From: Actinomycetota bacterium
Lineage (GTDB): Bacteria > Actinomycetota > Actinomycetes > S36-B12
DNA: 64,000 bases
Assembly (NCBI GenBank): GCA_030684515.1
Contig: JAUXVJ010000002.1
Coordinates: 1 to 64,000, forward strand
Direction: 5' to 3'
Shown: positions 31,976 through 41,802 of the stretch, in pieces
Layout: each line of letters starts with the position of its first letter
How positions within the stretch are numbered: position 1 is the stretch's first letter
Position numbers and translations under genes: made by a program
Notes under the pieces: model-generated
Database searches by the model: none
What the model saw: only the letters and a program-made list of their open reading frames with translations
Told to the model about the DNA's origin: nothing

Positions 31976-34741
31976 ATGACACCTGGAGGTCTTACGCCGG
32001 AAGCACGCGCCCGCATCTCGATTGATCGACAGCTCGAAGAGTCCGGCTGGTTCGTCTGCAACCAGGACGCCGTAGACCTTGTGAACCACGAGGGCGTAGC
32101 CGTCAGGGAAGTCACGCTGGGAGACGCTGGTCGCGCGGACTATCTCCTGTACGTCCAACGCCGCGTTGTTGGCGTCGTCGAGGCCAAACCCGAGGGAACG
32201 ACGCTTACAGGCGTGCAATGGCAAACCGTGAGATACGCCCAAGGGCTCCCGCCTCAGATGCGGCTCGGCTCGATCCTGGTCGAGGGTCAGCTTCCGTTCC
32301 TGTTTGAGGCCAGCGGTTCAGAAACTGTCTTCACGAACCTCTTTGACCCGGACCCAGCATCGCGACTGGTTTTCGCGTTCCCTCGACCCGAGACACTGGC
32401 TCGGTTCATTCGTGATGCGGAAACAGACCCTGAGGCCGCCACCTGGCGCGGCAAGGTACGCCGGATGCCAGCGCTCGACGACTATGACTTGCGTCCAGCA
32501 TCTGAGCGGTCCGTGAGGGCGGTTGAAGCTTCCATGGCGAGCGGAAAACAACGATCGCTGGTACAGATGGCTACGGGCGCTGGCAAGACCCGCATGGCTG
32601 TGGCCGAGTGCTACCGACTCTTGAAATTCGGTGGAGTGAACCGCGTGCTGTTCCTGGTTGACCGCAACAACCTCGCCGATCAAACGCTTCGCGAGTTCAG
32701 GGACTGGACCACGCCAGATGACGGCCGAAAATTTACGGAGTTGTACAACGTCGACAAGCTCACCTCAGCAGGCACTCTTGGGTCGAGCAAGGTCGTCATC
32801 TCCACTATCCAGCGCGTCTGGTCAGTACTGAAAGGTCAGGAATTACAGGACACTGACGACCCAAACATCGATGAATTCACGCCCGATTCTCCTGTAGAAA
32901 TTCAGTACAACCCTTTGCTGCCACCTGAGGCGTTTGATCTGGTGATTGTTGATGAATGCCACCGATCTATCTATGGATTGTGGAGGGGGGTGATCGAGTA
33001 CTTCGATGCTCATGTCATCGGTCTGACGGCTACTCCGATGAAGCAAACGTTCGCCTTCTTTAATCAGAATCTTGTCGCCGAGTACACCTACACCGAATCC
33101 GTGGCAGATGGTGTGAATGTTGATTTCGACATCTACAGAATCAAGACTGAAATCACGGAGGCCGGCTCAACGATTGAGGCGGGCATCGTGGTCCCGGTCA
33201 TGGATAGGCGCACCCGCCGTCAACGATATGAGGCCCTAGACGAAGACGTGCTCTACGGCTCCAGCGAACTCGATCGCAAAGTCATGAGCAAAGACCAGAT
33301 CCGCACTGTGCTTACCGCATTCAAGGATCGACTGTTCACCGAAGTATTTCCCGGCAGATCAGTGGTACCCAAGACTCTCGTGTTTGCCAAGGACGATAAC
33401 CACGCCGAAGAGATCGTCACGCAGATCAAGGAAATCTTCGGCAAGGGCAACGACTTCGCAGCAAAGATCACGTATAACGCCAAAGACCCCAAAGCCCTAC
33501 TTCAGCAGTTCCGAAACTCCTCAACCCTGCGATTCGCTGTCACCGTGGACATGATCGCCACCGGCACTGACGTGAAGCCCATCGAGTGTGTGTTCTTCAT
33601 GCGCGATGTCCGTTCGGCGTCCTACTTCGAGCAGATGAAGGGCCGCGGAGCTCGCACTATTGACAGCGCCACTTTTCAAACGATGACCCCCGACGCGCTG
33701 ACCAAGGACAGGTTCGTCATCGTCGACGCAGTAGGCGTCACTGAGCACGCCTTCGTCGACCCACCACTACAGCGCGACCGCACCGTCAGCCTGAAGACAC
33801 TCCTTGACAAAGCGGCGACTTTCACTATCAACGCGGAGGAAACATCGACGCTGGCTTCGCGCCTTGCACGACTGGAGCGCCAGCTCACCCCTGCCGAGCG
33901 TGCCGAGATCAACCAGGTCGCAGGCCAACCGTTCACCGCAGTGATCGCATCTCTGACCAAGGTCACCGACCCTGACGTGATTGCCGAAGCTATAGCCGTC
34001 ACGCCAATGAAGGACGGAAAGCCCGACGAGGCGGCGGCGGTGAGCTCGCTCGTGCAGAAAGCCATTGAACCCATCGCTGGTAACGCGCCGTTACGGCAGC
34101 GACTCCTTGAACTCAGAACGGCGCACGACCTCCTCATCGACGAAGCCTCCAAGGACACACTCATCGAAGCCTCCGGTCGTATCGACCGGGACCGAGCAAG
34201 AGAAACAGTCACCTCGTGGCGGGCCTTCCTCGACGAACACCGCGACGAAATCTCCGCGATCGAGACCGTCTACTCCCAACCCAAGGCGCCCAAGGTCGCA
34301 TACAACGAACTTCGCGACCTCGCGGATCGCATTCAACGCCCGCCCTACCGATGGACAGTGGACAGCCTCTGGCATGCATACGAAGCCATTGACGAAGGAA
34401 GAGTTCAGCACTCCGCCCGCCATACCACCACCGACCTCATCGGACTCATCCGCTTTGCCCTCGGCTATGACAACGAACTCGTGCCCTACGCCAGCACTAT
34501 CGAGCATCGGTGGAGTAACTGGCTCGCCCAACAAGCACTAGCAGGCACCGACTTCACTGATACGGAAATGTGGTGGTTAGAGAAAATAAGAGACGTGGTT
34601 GTCCAATCCGGCGACTTCCACACAACCGACCTCGACCTGCCACCGTTCACCGAACGCGGTGGAACTGACGGAGCCGTACGTGACCTCGGTGCAACAGTCG
34701 CGATCATCCTCGGCAACCTTGCCCAAGGGCTGACTGCGTGA
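31976..34741 (+). CDS. hsdR: Type I restriction enzyme R subunit (HsdR)
   Basis: HsdR is the motor and nuclease of a type I restriction system. The N-terminal PD-(D/E)XK nuclease shows Asp near 54 (GRADYLLYV) and the EAK of VVGVVEAKPEG near 68. The superfamily 2 translocase follows with Walker A MATGAGKTRMA (near 200), DECHRSIYG, GLTATP and the late helicase motifs around VTVDMIATGTDVKPIE and EQMKGRGARTID. The C-terminal part contacts the methylase core. AAGGGGGG precedes ATG 31976. It is the first gene of an R-S-M operon and overlaps hsdS by four bases. Confidence 0.96.
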   Translation: MTPGGLTPEARARISIDRQLEESGWFVCNQDAVDLVNHEGVAVREVTLGDAGRADYLLYVQRRVVGVVEAKPEGTTLTGVQWQTVRYAQGLPPQMRLGSILVEGQLPFLFEASGSETVFTNLFDPDPASRLVFAFPRPETLARFIRDAETDPEAATWRGKVRRMPALDDYDLRPASERSVRAVEASMASGKQRSLVQMATGAGKTRMAVAECYRLLKFGGVNRVLFLVDRNNLADQTLREFRDWTTPDDGRKFTELYNVDKLTSAGTLGSSKVVISTIQRVWSVLKGQELQDTDDPNIDEFTPDSPVEIQYNPLLPPEAFDLVIVDECHRSIYGLWRGVIEYFDAHVIGLTATPMKQTFAFFNQNLVAEYTYTESVADGVNVDFDIYRIKTEITEAGSTIEAGIVVPVMDRRTRRQRYEALDEDVLYGSSELDRKVMSKDQIRTVLTAFKDRLFTEVFPGRSVVPKTLVFAKDDNHAEEIVTQIKEIFGKGNDFAAKITYNAKDPKALLQQFRNSSTLRFAVTVDMIATGTDVKPIECVFFMRDVRSASYFEQMKGRGARTIDSATFQTMTPDALTKDRFVIVDAVGVTEHAFVDPPLQRDRTVSLKTLLDKAATFTINAEETSTLASRLARLERQLTPAERAEINQVAGQPFTAVIASLTKVTDPDVIAEAIAVTPMKDGKPDEAAAVSSLVQKAIEPIAGNAPLRQRLLELRTAHDLLIDEASKDTLIEASGRIDRDRARETVTSWRAFLDEHRDEISAIETVYSQPKAPKVAYNELRDLADRIQRPPYRWTVDSLWHAYEAIDEGRVQHSARHTTTDLIGLIRFALGYDNELVPYASTIEHRWSNWLAQQALAGTDFTDTEMWWLEKIRDVVVQSGDFHTTDLDLPPFTERGGTDGAVRDLGATVAIILGNLAQGLTA

Positions 34742-36009
34742 GCCAAATACCACTTGGCTGGGCAAGGACGCCGCTGGCAGAACTCTTGGACAAGTCCATC
34801 GGTGGCGTCTGGGGCGAACCAGACGGAACAGCCGACGTTAGGGTGAGCGTCATTCGGGTAACTGAACTGAAGCCGAATGGTGGGCTGGATACTTCAACAG
34901 CCGCAGTCCGTTCGATAACTGTTAAGCAGTTCGAGTCTCGTCAGTTGCGTGAAGGCGATCTCCTCTTGGAGAAATCGGGTGGAGGTCCGACAAGCCCAGT
35001 GGGTCGGGTTGCACTGATCGACAAGCCACTTGACTCGACAATCTGCTCGAACTTCATGCAGTTGATGCGTCCGAGACATGACGTGGTTTTACCCCGTTAC
35101 TTGCATCTGTATCTGACGTATTTCCAGCTGACTGGTGGAACTGTTCCGCTACAGACCGCGACAACAAATATTCGCAACATCAGGATGACGGACTACATGG
35201 CGAGCGAGATCCCTGTCCCACCGTACGACGAGCAGCGACGCATCGTCGCCGTTCTTGAAGAGCACATCAGTCGAATAGGTGCCGCCGAGAAATCACTACA
35301 TGCGGTGGAAGTCATGGAACGGTCCCTAGCGCGTGCCTCCCAGCGTGACGCGTGTCAGTGCGTTCCAACCATTCAGGCGCCCCTACGAACGGTTGTCTCG
35401 CGTATCGAGGCCGGAAAATCTTTCACTTGCATTCCAAGACCATCACTTGATGATGAGTGGGGAATTGTCAGGGTGAGCGCTTTGACTTGGGGTGCCTTTC
35501 GCCCAAGGGAAAACAAGACCGTCCCTTCTGGAAGAGAAGTTGATACTCGTCATCAAATTCATAAGGGCGACATTCTCGTCAGTCGAGCGAATACGGTCGA
35601 ATACGTTGGCGCGCCCGTATTCGTCACTGAGGAGCCGCCAAGATTGCTGCTAAGTGACAAGAGTCTGAGGATCGTGCCATCACAAGGAGTCGACCCACGG
35701 TGGTTAATCACGGTACTTCGCTCCCCTTCGACACGAGCACAAATCTCTCAGCTAGCGACTGGAACCAAAGACTCGATGCGAAATATTTCCCAGGCGAACC
35801 TCCTATCGATCATGATTCCTGTGCCGATCAATAGTTCCGATCAGGACGAGGTTGTCCGGGTCGCCGATGCGATGGCGCAAGGAAGCGAGCACCTCTCGGC
35901 CTCGGTCGAAGTTGCAATCAGTCGGGCGCGTGCGCTGAGGAATTCACTGTTGAGTGCCGCGTTCACGGGCAACCTGCCAACCAACCACTTGGAGCAAATG
36001 AATGCTTGA
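34738..36009 (+). CDS. hsdS: Type I restriction-modification specificity subunit (HsdS)
   Basis: The protein has two target-recognition domains separated and ended by conserved helices. The first TRD starts IPLGWARTPLAELLDKSIGG and ends at YDEQRRIVAVLEEHISRIGA. The second starts near residue 222 (VVSRIEAGKSFTCIPRPS) and ends in SVEVAISRARALRNSLLSAA followed by FTGNL. It sets the DNA sequence recognised by both methylation and cleavage; the motif cannot be predicted. Translation starts at a GTG overlapping the hsdR stop. It overlaps hsdM by eight bases. Confidence 0.94.
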   Translation: MSQIPLGWARTPLAELLDKSIGGVWGEPDGTADVRVSVIRVTELKPNGGLDTSTAAVRSITVKQFESRQLREGDLLLEKSGGGPTSPVGRVALIDKPLDSTICSNFMQLMRPRHDVVLPRYLHLYLTYFQLTGGTVPLQTATTNIRNIRMTDYMASEIPVPPYDEQRRIVAVLEEHISRIGAAEKSLHAVEVMERSLARASQRDACQCVPTIQAPLRTVVSRIEAGKSFTCIPRPSLDDEWGIVRVSALTWGAFRPRENKTVPSGREVDTRHQIHKGDILVSRANTVEYVGAPVFVTEEPPRLLLSDKSLRIVPSQGVDPRWLITVLRSPSTRAQISQLATGTKDSMRNISQANLLSIMIPVPINSSDQDEVVRVADAMAQGSEHLSASVEVAISRARALRNSLLSAAFTGNLPTNHLEQMNA

Positions 36010-37477
36010 GTCGCGCCGTCTTGTCGACAAGTTGTGGTCGTATTGCAATGTCCTTCGGGACGATGGTGTATCGACCATTGATTACACCGAGCAACTCACC
36101 TATCTGCTGTTCCTGAAGATGGCGCATGAGCGCGAAACTCGTCCGTTGAATCCTGAGCGGATCGTTCCAGCTGATTGCTCCTGGCAGCGGCTCCTGGATG
36201 CTGATGGCGAAGAGCTTGAGAAGACCTACCGTCACATCCTGGAAACCCTCGGCCGGGCGAGGGGAACCCTCGGCGTCATCTTCCGCAAGGCACAGAACAA
36301 GATCCAAGACCCAGCGAAACTGAAACGCCTGATTGTGGATTTAATCGACAAGGAAAACTGGTCAGCGTCAGGAGTAGATCTCAAGGGTGAGGCATACGAA
36401 GAGTTGCTCCAGAAGGGCGCAGAAGACATCAAGTCGGGTGCCGGCCAGTACTTCACTCCGCGCGCGCTGATCCATGCAATCGTTGATGTCGTCCGTCCGT
36501 CCGTTGATGACACGGTGTGTGATCCAGCTTGCGGGACGGGTGGGTTTCTTCTCGTTGCATATGAGTACGCGACGCAGGATGTCGAGAATCTTGGTCCGGA
36601 CCGACGCACGCACCTGCGAGACACCTTCGTCCACGGTGTGGAGTTGGTTGACGGAACAGCTCGGCTGGCATCGATGAACATGCTCCTTCATGGGATCGGA
36701 ACTGCCGACGGGGAAAGCCTTATTGAAGTGAAAGACTCCCTCACTGCTGATCCAGGCACTCGATATTCGGTTGTCCTTGCGAATCCGCCCTTCGGAACGA
36801 AATCCAGCGTGACGATGATTGGTGCCGATGGGCGCGAGTCGAAGAACAATCTTGAGATCGTCCGAGACGATTTCTGGGTCACAACCAGCAACAAGCAACT
36901 GAACTTCCTGCAACACATCAAAACGATTCTGGACATCAACGGTCGAGCCGCAGTGGTCCTGCCAGACAACGTGCTATTCGAGGGTGGGGCCGGGGAGACT
37001 CTTCGCCGCCGACTCCTACGCGAGTTCAACGTCCACACTCTCCTTCGGCTGCCGACCGGGATCTTCTATGCCGGCGGCGTAAAGGCAAATGTGCTGTTCT
37101 TCGACAAGAGGCCTGCTGCTGAAGATCCGTGGACGCAGACGTTATGGGTTTACGACTTCCGCACCAACGAGCACTTCACCATGAAGCAGAACCCGCTGCG
37201 CCGGGAGCATCTTCAGGACTTTGTTGATTCTTACAAGCCAGGCAAGCAACACAAACGCGCGGAGTCCGAGAGATTCAAGTCCCTCACATACGACGAACTG
37301 ATGGCGCGGGATAAGGCGAACCTCGACATCATTTGGCTGAAGGACGACTCACTTGAGGACGCTGAAAACCTCCCAGCTCCCGAGATCATTGCTCAGGAGA
37401 TCGTGGAGGAGCTACAGGCCGCACTGAACGAGTTCGCTGCAATTGCGGAGGCGCTTTCCGGAACTACCAACGAGTAG
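36002..37477 (+). CDS. hsdM: Type I DNA methyltransferase subunit (HsdM)
   Basis: HsdM methylates adenine N6 in the recognised site. The N-terminal helical domain (SRRLVDKLWSYCNVLRDDGV) is followed by an N6-adenine methylase domain with DPACGTGGFLL near 175 (SAM binding) and catalytic NPPF near 261 in LANPPFGTKSS. The 491-residue length is usual. It ends the operon; gene order R-S-M is less common than R-M-S or M-S-R. The 130 bases after it before the convergent gene contain no clear terminator. Confidence 0.96.
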   Translation: MLESRRLVDKLWSYCNVLRDDGVSTIDYTEQLTYLLFLKMAHERETRPLNPERIVPADCSWQRLLDADGEELEKTYRHILETLGRARGTLGVIFRKAQNKIQDPAKLKRLIVDLIDKENWSASGVDLKGEAYEELLQKGAEDIKSGAGQYFTPRALIHAIVDVVRPSVDDTVCDPACGTGGFLLVAYEYATQDVENLGPDRRTHLRDTFVHGVELVDGTARLASMNMLLHGIGTADGESLIEVKDSLTADPGTRYSVVLANPPFGTKSSVTMIGADGRESKNNLEIVRDDFWVTTSNKQLNFLQHIKTILDINGRAAVVLPDNVLFEGGAGETLRRRLLREFNVHTLLRLPTGIFYAGGVKANVLFFDKRPAAEDPWTQTLWVYDFRTNEHFTMKQNPLRREHLQDFVDSYKPGKQHKRAESERFKSLTYDELMARDKANLDIIWLKDDSLEDAENLPAPEIIAQEIVEELQAALNEFAAIAEALSGTTNE

Positions 37478-37609
37478 TTGACGCGCGACTGAGTACAGAT
37501 CAAATACTTCAGCACGCGGTCTCTTCAATTACTCGGATACCGGCCCGAATCTCTTGCTTGGCGGGCAGCTAGCCGGATGGCGGCATTGTTCCACTCGCAG
37601 CAGACACAC

Positions 37610-38407
37610 CTACTGCATATCAGCCGGACGAGGAAACTCTCCGTACAGGAGGTGCCATACGCCCTCGCGATCAAGTAGCAATACGGCATCAAGGTTGTGC
37701 TCGACGCCAGCGAGAACCTCTTTGACAGCCTGCTTGATCGTGAATGCGTCTTGCGGCAGCCAAAATGTTCCCTGAGCAATGCCCGCATGACCGACCCAAT
37801 CCAACAACACGGCCGTGTAACAACCCGCCTCCTTGCCTCTGCGTGCCTGACGTTGTGCCTTCTTAATCAATGGCTCACGAATCTGATCCCTGACTTGGTC
37901 GCTTAGTAGCGCAGATGATGCTTCAAGCCAAAGGGCTTCGATAATCGTCCGGGGGGCTTCACCCGGCGGCGTCGGCAACCACGAGACGCTCACACCACTA
38001 AACTGCAGATAGCCCTCGTTTCCTTGAGTGGCGAGCTCCAATTCGACGGCTTTGGCTAGTCCAGCTAGCTCGTTGGGTTGGGGACTGTCACCTTCAACTC
38101 GAAAAGAGACCCCGAAGCGCAGTGCTATTGCATCTAGGCGGTCAACCAGACCGTTTGGAACGATGTGATGCGACGCTGGTTCCGCAAGGGACATGACATC
38201 TACAGACCATTGTCGCGTCAGGCCATCGACCTCAAGCGCAACCAGACCATCGCTGGTGAGTTCAGGAATTGAGCGGGCACTCGCAACAAGCCGGTCAGGG
38301 CGCTCAAGGAGATTGACCCGGATGCCATTCGATTCACACCAGGTAGTGAATGACTCGATTACGCGATCCTCTGCGGCTTCACCATTAATCGGCATTCCCA
38401 CACTCAT
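37610..38407 (-). CDS. Hypothetical protein next to the SIR2 operon (265 aa)
   Basis: I do not recognise this soluble protein. The N-terminal third (EDRVIESFTTWCESNGIRVN, LVALEVDGLTRQWSVDVMSL) looks faintly like the start of a restriction-endonuclease fold but lacks a clear ExK. The C-terminal half has YTAVLLDWVGHAGIAQGTF and LDAVLLLDREGVWHLLYG. I start at ATG 38407; the open frame reaches 38539 and another ATG lies at 38395. It lies 321 bases after the SIR2 gene on the same strand and might belong to the same defence locus. Confidence 0.6.
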   Translation of the reverse strand: MSVGMPINGEAAEDRVIESFTTWCESNGIRVNLLERPDRLVASARSIPELTSDGLVALEVDGLTRQWSVDVMSLAEPASHHIVPNGLVDRLDAIALRFGVSFRVEGDSPQPNELAGLAKAVELELATQGNEGYLQFSGVSVSWLPTPPGEAPRTIIEALWLEASSALLSDQVRDQIREPLIKKAQRQARRGKEAGCYTAVLLDWVGHAGIAQGTFWLPQDAFTIKQAVKEVLAGVEHNLDAVLLLDREGVWHLLYGEFPRPADMQ

Positions 38408-38728
38408 TCGACCACTGTTCACACTGGCCCTCCCCGTCTGCTGTGCCTCGTCGCAATTGAGAGCGGAAGGAGACATCCCCGCCATGTCGGATATTTCTGA
38501 GTACCAATCATGCTTCCTATTGGTGGCCCTTGGACACAACTATTTGGATTGGAGCCTGCCGTAATTCTTTGGGTGGGGCGATCGCCGCACGAATGGTGGT
38601 GTTCTTCGATCACGTGGATGAGGTAGGAGCATGAACGGGTGCATGAGTTCCATCCGTCTTCCCGCCGAATCGTCGATGGCATACCTCTAAGAACTAGTAG
38701 TGCCCTGACAAATTCATTCGCCGTGCAG
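38408..38728. other. Spacer between SIR2 gene and downstream hypothetical gene
   Basis: About 320 bases without a convincing gene, unless the hypothetical protein starts further upstream (38539). No terminator hairpin or repeat stands out. Confidence 0.4.
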
Positions 38729-40747
38729 TCAGCGCTCGACAGCCTGTGGGTCGTTAGGCCAAAACGGGCCCATCGGAACCGCTCCGCCCCCGGGCGGCAA
38801 TGCGTTGTATGCCAATGATTCGCCATGTTCATTGAGCCGTGCGTCGATGATGTTGGCGGTTTCAAGGAATGAGGCGGCGCTGCCGCCGCAAATGCCTGCA
38901 CGCATCAGCACGGCTTCATTGCCTTGGCGCTGGACTTGGTACTGCAGAGGACGGGCTACGGGTGTTTCATATCCAAATTCTCTTGAGACGTATCGAACAT
39001 AGATATCGTCTCTAGGCACGGCAGCCGCAGCTTTCTGGCGTTGATTTCGCTGGGCTTCCCGCAATTTGGCGATCTGGTCACGTGCCTGGTCGGGATAGTC
39101 AGATTTGCCTTCAGCTAGCCGTTGCTCGATGGCTTGAATTTGCCCTGCCAGATCAGTGAGGGGAGTCATGTCGGCGGACTTCTGGAGTATGGAGTACGTG
39201 ATTTCCACCCACTTTAGGTACTCCAACATTTCCCAGGCTTCTCTGAAACGCTCATAAGCGAGGCCCAGTGCATCGACTGCCAGGGGCCGAATGAGTTGAA
39301 ACAGGTGGTGATTTGAATCCGCAAATGTGGATTGGCTCTGTCTGCTGACGAGGTTCAAAGTTCTTTGAGGTGTCAATTCCGCGATAACTGGTACTACGTC
39401 GCCGCGATCGTTCTCCGTTACAGGCTCATCAATGAGGCGTTTAAACAGATCGAATCGTCCGGCAGCGATGGCCGCCAGACAACCTGTGTATTGCAGCGCA
39501 CACGCAGGGAACCGTGACAGATTAATAAGCGAGGTAACTCCGCTCAATCGAGGACGGACGGCCAACAGCGAAATTTCCCCGATCCAGTATTCGTCCGACT
39601 GCTCATTTCCCCAATATGCAGCGGTAGCTACTAGCGCCATGGGCACTTGTAGTGCAGCCTCAATTGCGCTCAGTCGGAGTTTGTGTTCGCCCTGCGGATC
39701 CGCTGCGTTTACGTTTATCTCTCGGATCGACTCCGTTTCATGGAGCCTCGCGAATTCGGTCTGTATGTCGTCGTGCAATGGGATGGCTGTGTGTCGGCCT
39801 GACAACTCTCGCTTTGCGGTGGCAACTGCGATCGTCACTGTCAAGGGGTCGCGTACATCAGTGTCGGCCAGGGCGTCAGTTGCGTCTGCGAGGCGAGCGA
39901 AGAAATGATCAGCGTCCTCCTGAAGGTAGATGGCGTCGCGCCGTTGAAGCAGTTCGCGTCCGGGTGTGACGAGTTCATTGGAATCGATCCAGTAGGTGCC
40001 ATAGTGGCGTGTGGGATTGCGATCAATCGCCTGCCGCAGCGCAGGGTCCCAGCGTCCCGACCAGCCCGCGATGAGCAGTCCGTAGTTTGGTAATACATGA
40101 TCGAGCAGCCCATCGACTGCTTCGACGTAGGTGTTGAGTTCCAGGCTCGTGTTCAGCATCCCCGCGGTGGTCAGGTAGTCGCCGTGAAGGTGTACTACAA
40201 GACAGGAAATCGCATGCAGCGGTGCGAGCCCAGTTATGTCGGAGGGCTGAGCGACGACAGTAGGTTCGATGCCTGCCTCTCGAAGGGCTGTCTCGACAAG
40301 CCGGTCAAAGTTGGTCGTCAGGATGATGCGCAAACGACCTGAGGCTACGAGCCGGGCGATCGCATGGTGGGCGACTGTAGGGATCTTCAGACCATTTTCA
40401 ACATCATCTTCTTTGGGCTCGAAGTAGGTGCGTAGGAGTGCCTGCCGGTCGCCTTTGGTCGGAGCCAATTGAGCGAGGAGGTCGTCATAAGTAGAAGGTG
40501 TGCCGTATGTCTGTTCAAACCAACTCAGGGGGTCCGCGGCCGGCACGCTCTTGATGTGCATGATTTGTTTGATGAGATCTTGCTGGATCCCCCAGGCGGA
40601 CAGGATTCCGCTTGGTGTCGAGACTCCAGCTCCGAGGAGCAGTGCGTGGGCTCCGGGATTGCGATGTAAAGCGAAGGCAACAGCGAGTTCTGGGTCCGGT
40701 CCCAGGCTCGGTTGACGTGAGGTCGTCACGGCAGTTCTTCGTCCCAT
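38729..40747 (-). CDS. SIR2-domain protein, probable NAD-cleaving defence effector
   Basis: The N-terminal 300 residues form a SIR2-like domain: GAGVS at 39-43 (NAD-binding glycine loop), TTNFD at 144-148, and HLHGDY with catalytic-region His188. The long C-terminal part (residues 310-672) is helical, with a coiled region near 530-585 (QIQAIEQRLAEGKSDYPDQA), and has no recognised domain. SIR2 proteins of this size deplete NAD on phage sensing in the defence-associated sirtuin (DSR) and related systems. The gene overlaps the nuclease gene before it by 22 bases, so it is the last gene of a coupled three-gene operon. Confidence 0.85.
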   Translation of the reverse strand: MGRRTAVTTSRQPSLGPDPELAVAFALHRNPGAHALLLGAGVSTPSGILSAWGIQQDLIKQIMHIKSVPAADPLSWFEQTYGTPSTYDDLLAQLAPTKGDRQALLRTYFEPKEDDVENGLKIPTVAHHAIARLVASGRLRIILTTNFDRLVETALREAGIEPTVVAQPSDITGLAPLHAISCLVVHLHGDYLTTAGMLNTSLELNTYVEAVDGLLDHVLPNYGLLIAGWSGRWDPALRQAIDRNPTRHYGTYWIDSNELVTPGRELLQRRDAIYLQEDADHFFARLADATDALADTDVRDPLTVTIAVATAKRELSGRHTAIPLHDDIQTEFARLHETESIREINVNAADPQGEHKLRLSAIEAALQVPMALVATAAYWGNEQSDEYWIGEISLLAVRPRLSGVTSLINLSRFPACALQYTGCLAAIAAGRFDLFKRLIDEPVTENDRGDVVPVIAELTPQRTLNLVSRQSQSTFADSNHHLFQLIRPLAVDALGLAYERFREAWEMLEYLKWVEITYSILQKSADMTPLTDLAGQIQAIEQRLAEGKSDYPDQARDQIAKLREAQRNQRQKAAAAVPRDDIYVRYVSREFGYETPVARPLQYQVQRQGNEAVLMRAGICGGSAASFLETANIIDARLNEHGESLAYNALPPGGGAVPMGPFWPNDPQAVER

Positions 40748-41802
40748 GGCCGCAAGAGCGCGGTGCGTACCGCAGTCGCCACGTCGATCGCTGCGCTAGG
40801 CGTGAACTGACTTGCTGGAATGTTGGGGCGGCGTGTGTATCCAGATTCGCGGACTGCGGGTACTGGGATGGGAATGTTGGGGATTCCCTCGATGGCATCA
40901 GCAAGTGCTTGCGCGAGCATCAGAGTGTTCTTGAAGTCACTGAATCGAACCTCGATAAGCGCGCCGCGGTTTGGGTCTGTGTACATGCAGATGGGGTATT
41001 TGCGTCCCAAGCCGGGGATATCGAGTCCGCTGTTGAGCGAAGGCGTGGCGGCCCGGCCTCCTTGGACGTCGAATCCCAGCGATTGCATTTGGCTGATCAG
41101 CGCAGTAACCGCAGGAAGACCTTCGGGATTGTTGAGTGCGCACCACTGGGAGTAGGCGTCAACAGTCCAACTTGGACGCGTTGCTCGAGACTCTGCGCTC
41201 TTGGCTTCCACGAGTTCCATGCCGTACGCGGATGGGATGAGAATCTCGGTTTGTCCGTCTCGCATCCGAGCAAATTCGACGACGATTACACCGGTGGTGG
41301 ATGCGGTGATGGTGTTAAGGAATTCGACGATGCGTTTGAGATCGTCGTTGAGGTGGTCTACTGCCAGCACGAGGTTCAATCGACCTGCGTGGAGATTGTC
41401 TTGCAAGGCTGTTCTGATGCGTCCATCGTCATCACCCAGAACTGTGAACGGGGACTGGCTGTTGGGGTCGGCATTGATCCAAGCTCGTTCGAATTCCTGC
41501 ACAGGCATGCGCCAGAGGCGTGCGGCATAGTCCAATACTTGTCCGATTACTTCGCGGCGAACTTCAGCATTGCTTGCCAACTTGCATTCGACGAGCGTCA
41601 GCGCTCCCTCACTATCAAGGACGATGACGTCGGCGAATCCGGCGACGCTGCGGAACTCGCGACAGGCAACAGTTGCGCCCTCAACTCCTGGAACCAGGCT
41701 GGGGTGTTCGAAGAGAATTTGCTGGAGTGAAGCTTCGGACTCGTATCCATGCTCCGCTGGCTCACGCCACCCACCTGCTGCGTCGCGAATCAGCACCGTC
41801 AT
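40726..41802 (-). CDS. PD-(D/E)XK nuclease-like protein B (NucS/DUF91-like)
   Basis: The N-terminal domain has the pattern of NucS/DUF91-type nucleases: ASLQQILFEHPSLVPG, then Asp58 in FADVIVLD, E72-C-K74 in LTLVECKLASNAE, and GQVLDYAARLW. The spacing D-x13-E-x-K is the same as in the preceding gene. The C-terminal half (residues 180-358) contains NNPEGLPAVTALISQMQSLG and has no family I can name. It overlaps its upstream paralogue by four bases (ATGA) and the SIR2 gene by 22. Probable role: DNA cleavage or recognition within a defence operon. Confidence 0.78.
   Translation of the reverse strand: MTVLIRDAAGGWREPAEHGYESEASLQQILFEHPSLVPGVEGATVACREFRSVAGFADVIVLDSEGALTLVECKLASNAEVRREVIGQVLDYAARLWRMPVQEFERAWINADPNSQSPFTVLGDDDGRIRTALQDNLHAGRLNLVLAVDHLNDDLKRIVEFLNTITASTTGVIVVEFARMRDGQTEILIPSAYGMELVEAKSAESRATRPSWTVDAYSQWCALNNPEGLPAVTALISQMQSLGFDVQGGRAATPSLNSGLDIPGLGRKYPICMYTDPNRGALIEVRFSDFKNTLMLAQALADAIEGIPNIPIPVPAVRESGYTRRPNIPASQFTPSAAIDVATAVRTALLRPWDEELP

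Noticed and set aside
40612-41730. 372-codon plus-strand frame opposite nuclease B
   Set aside because: It mirrors the coding pattern of the minus-strand gene, has no domain, and would break the coupled operon.
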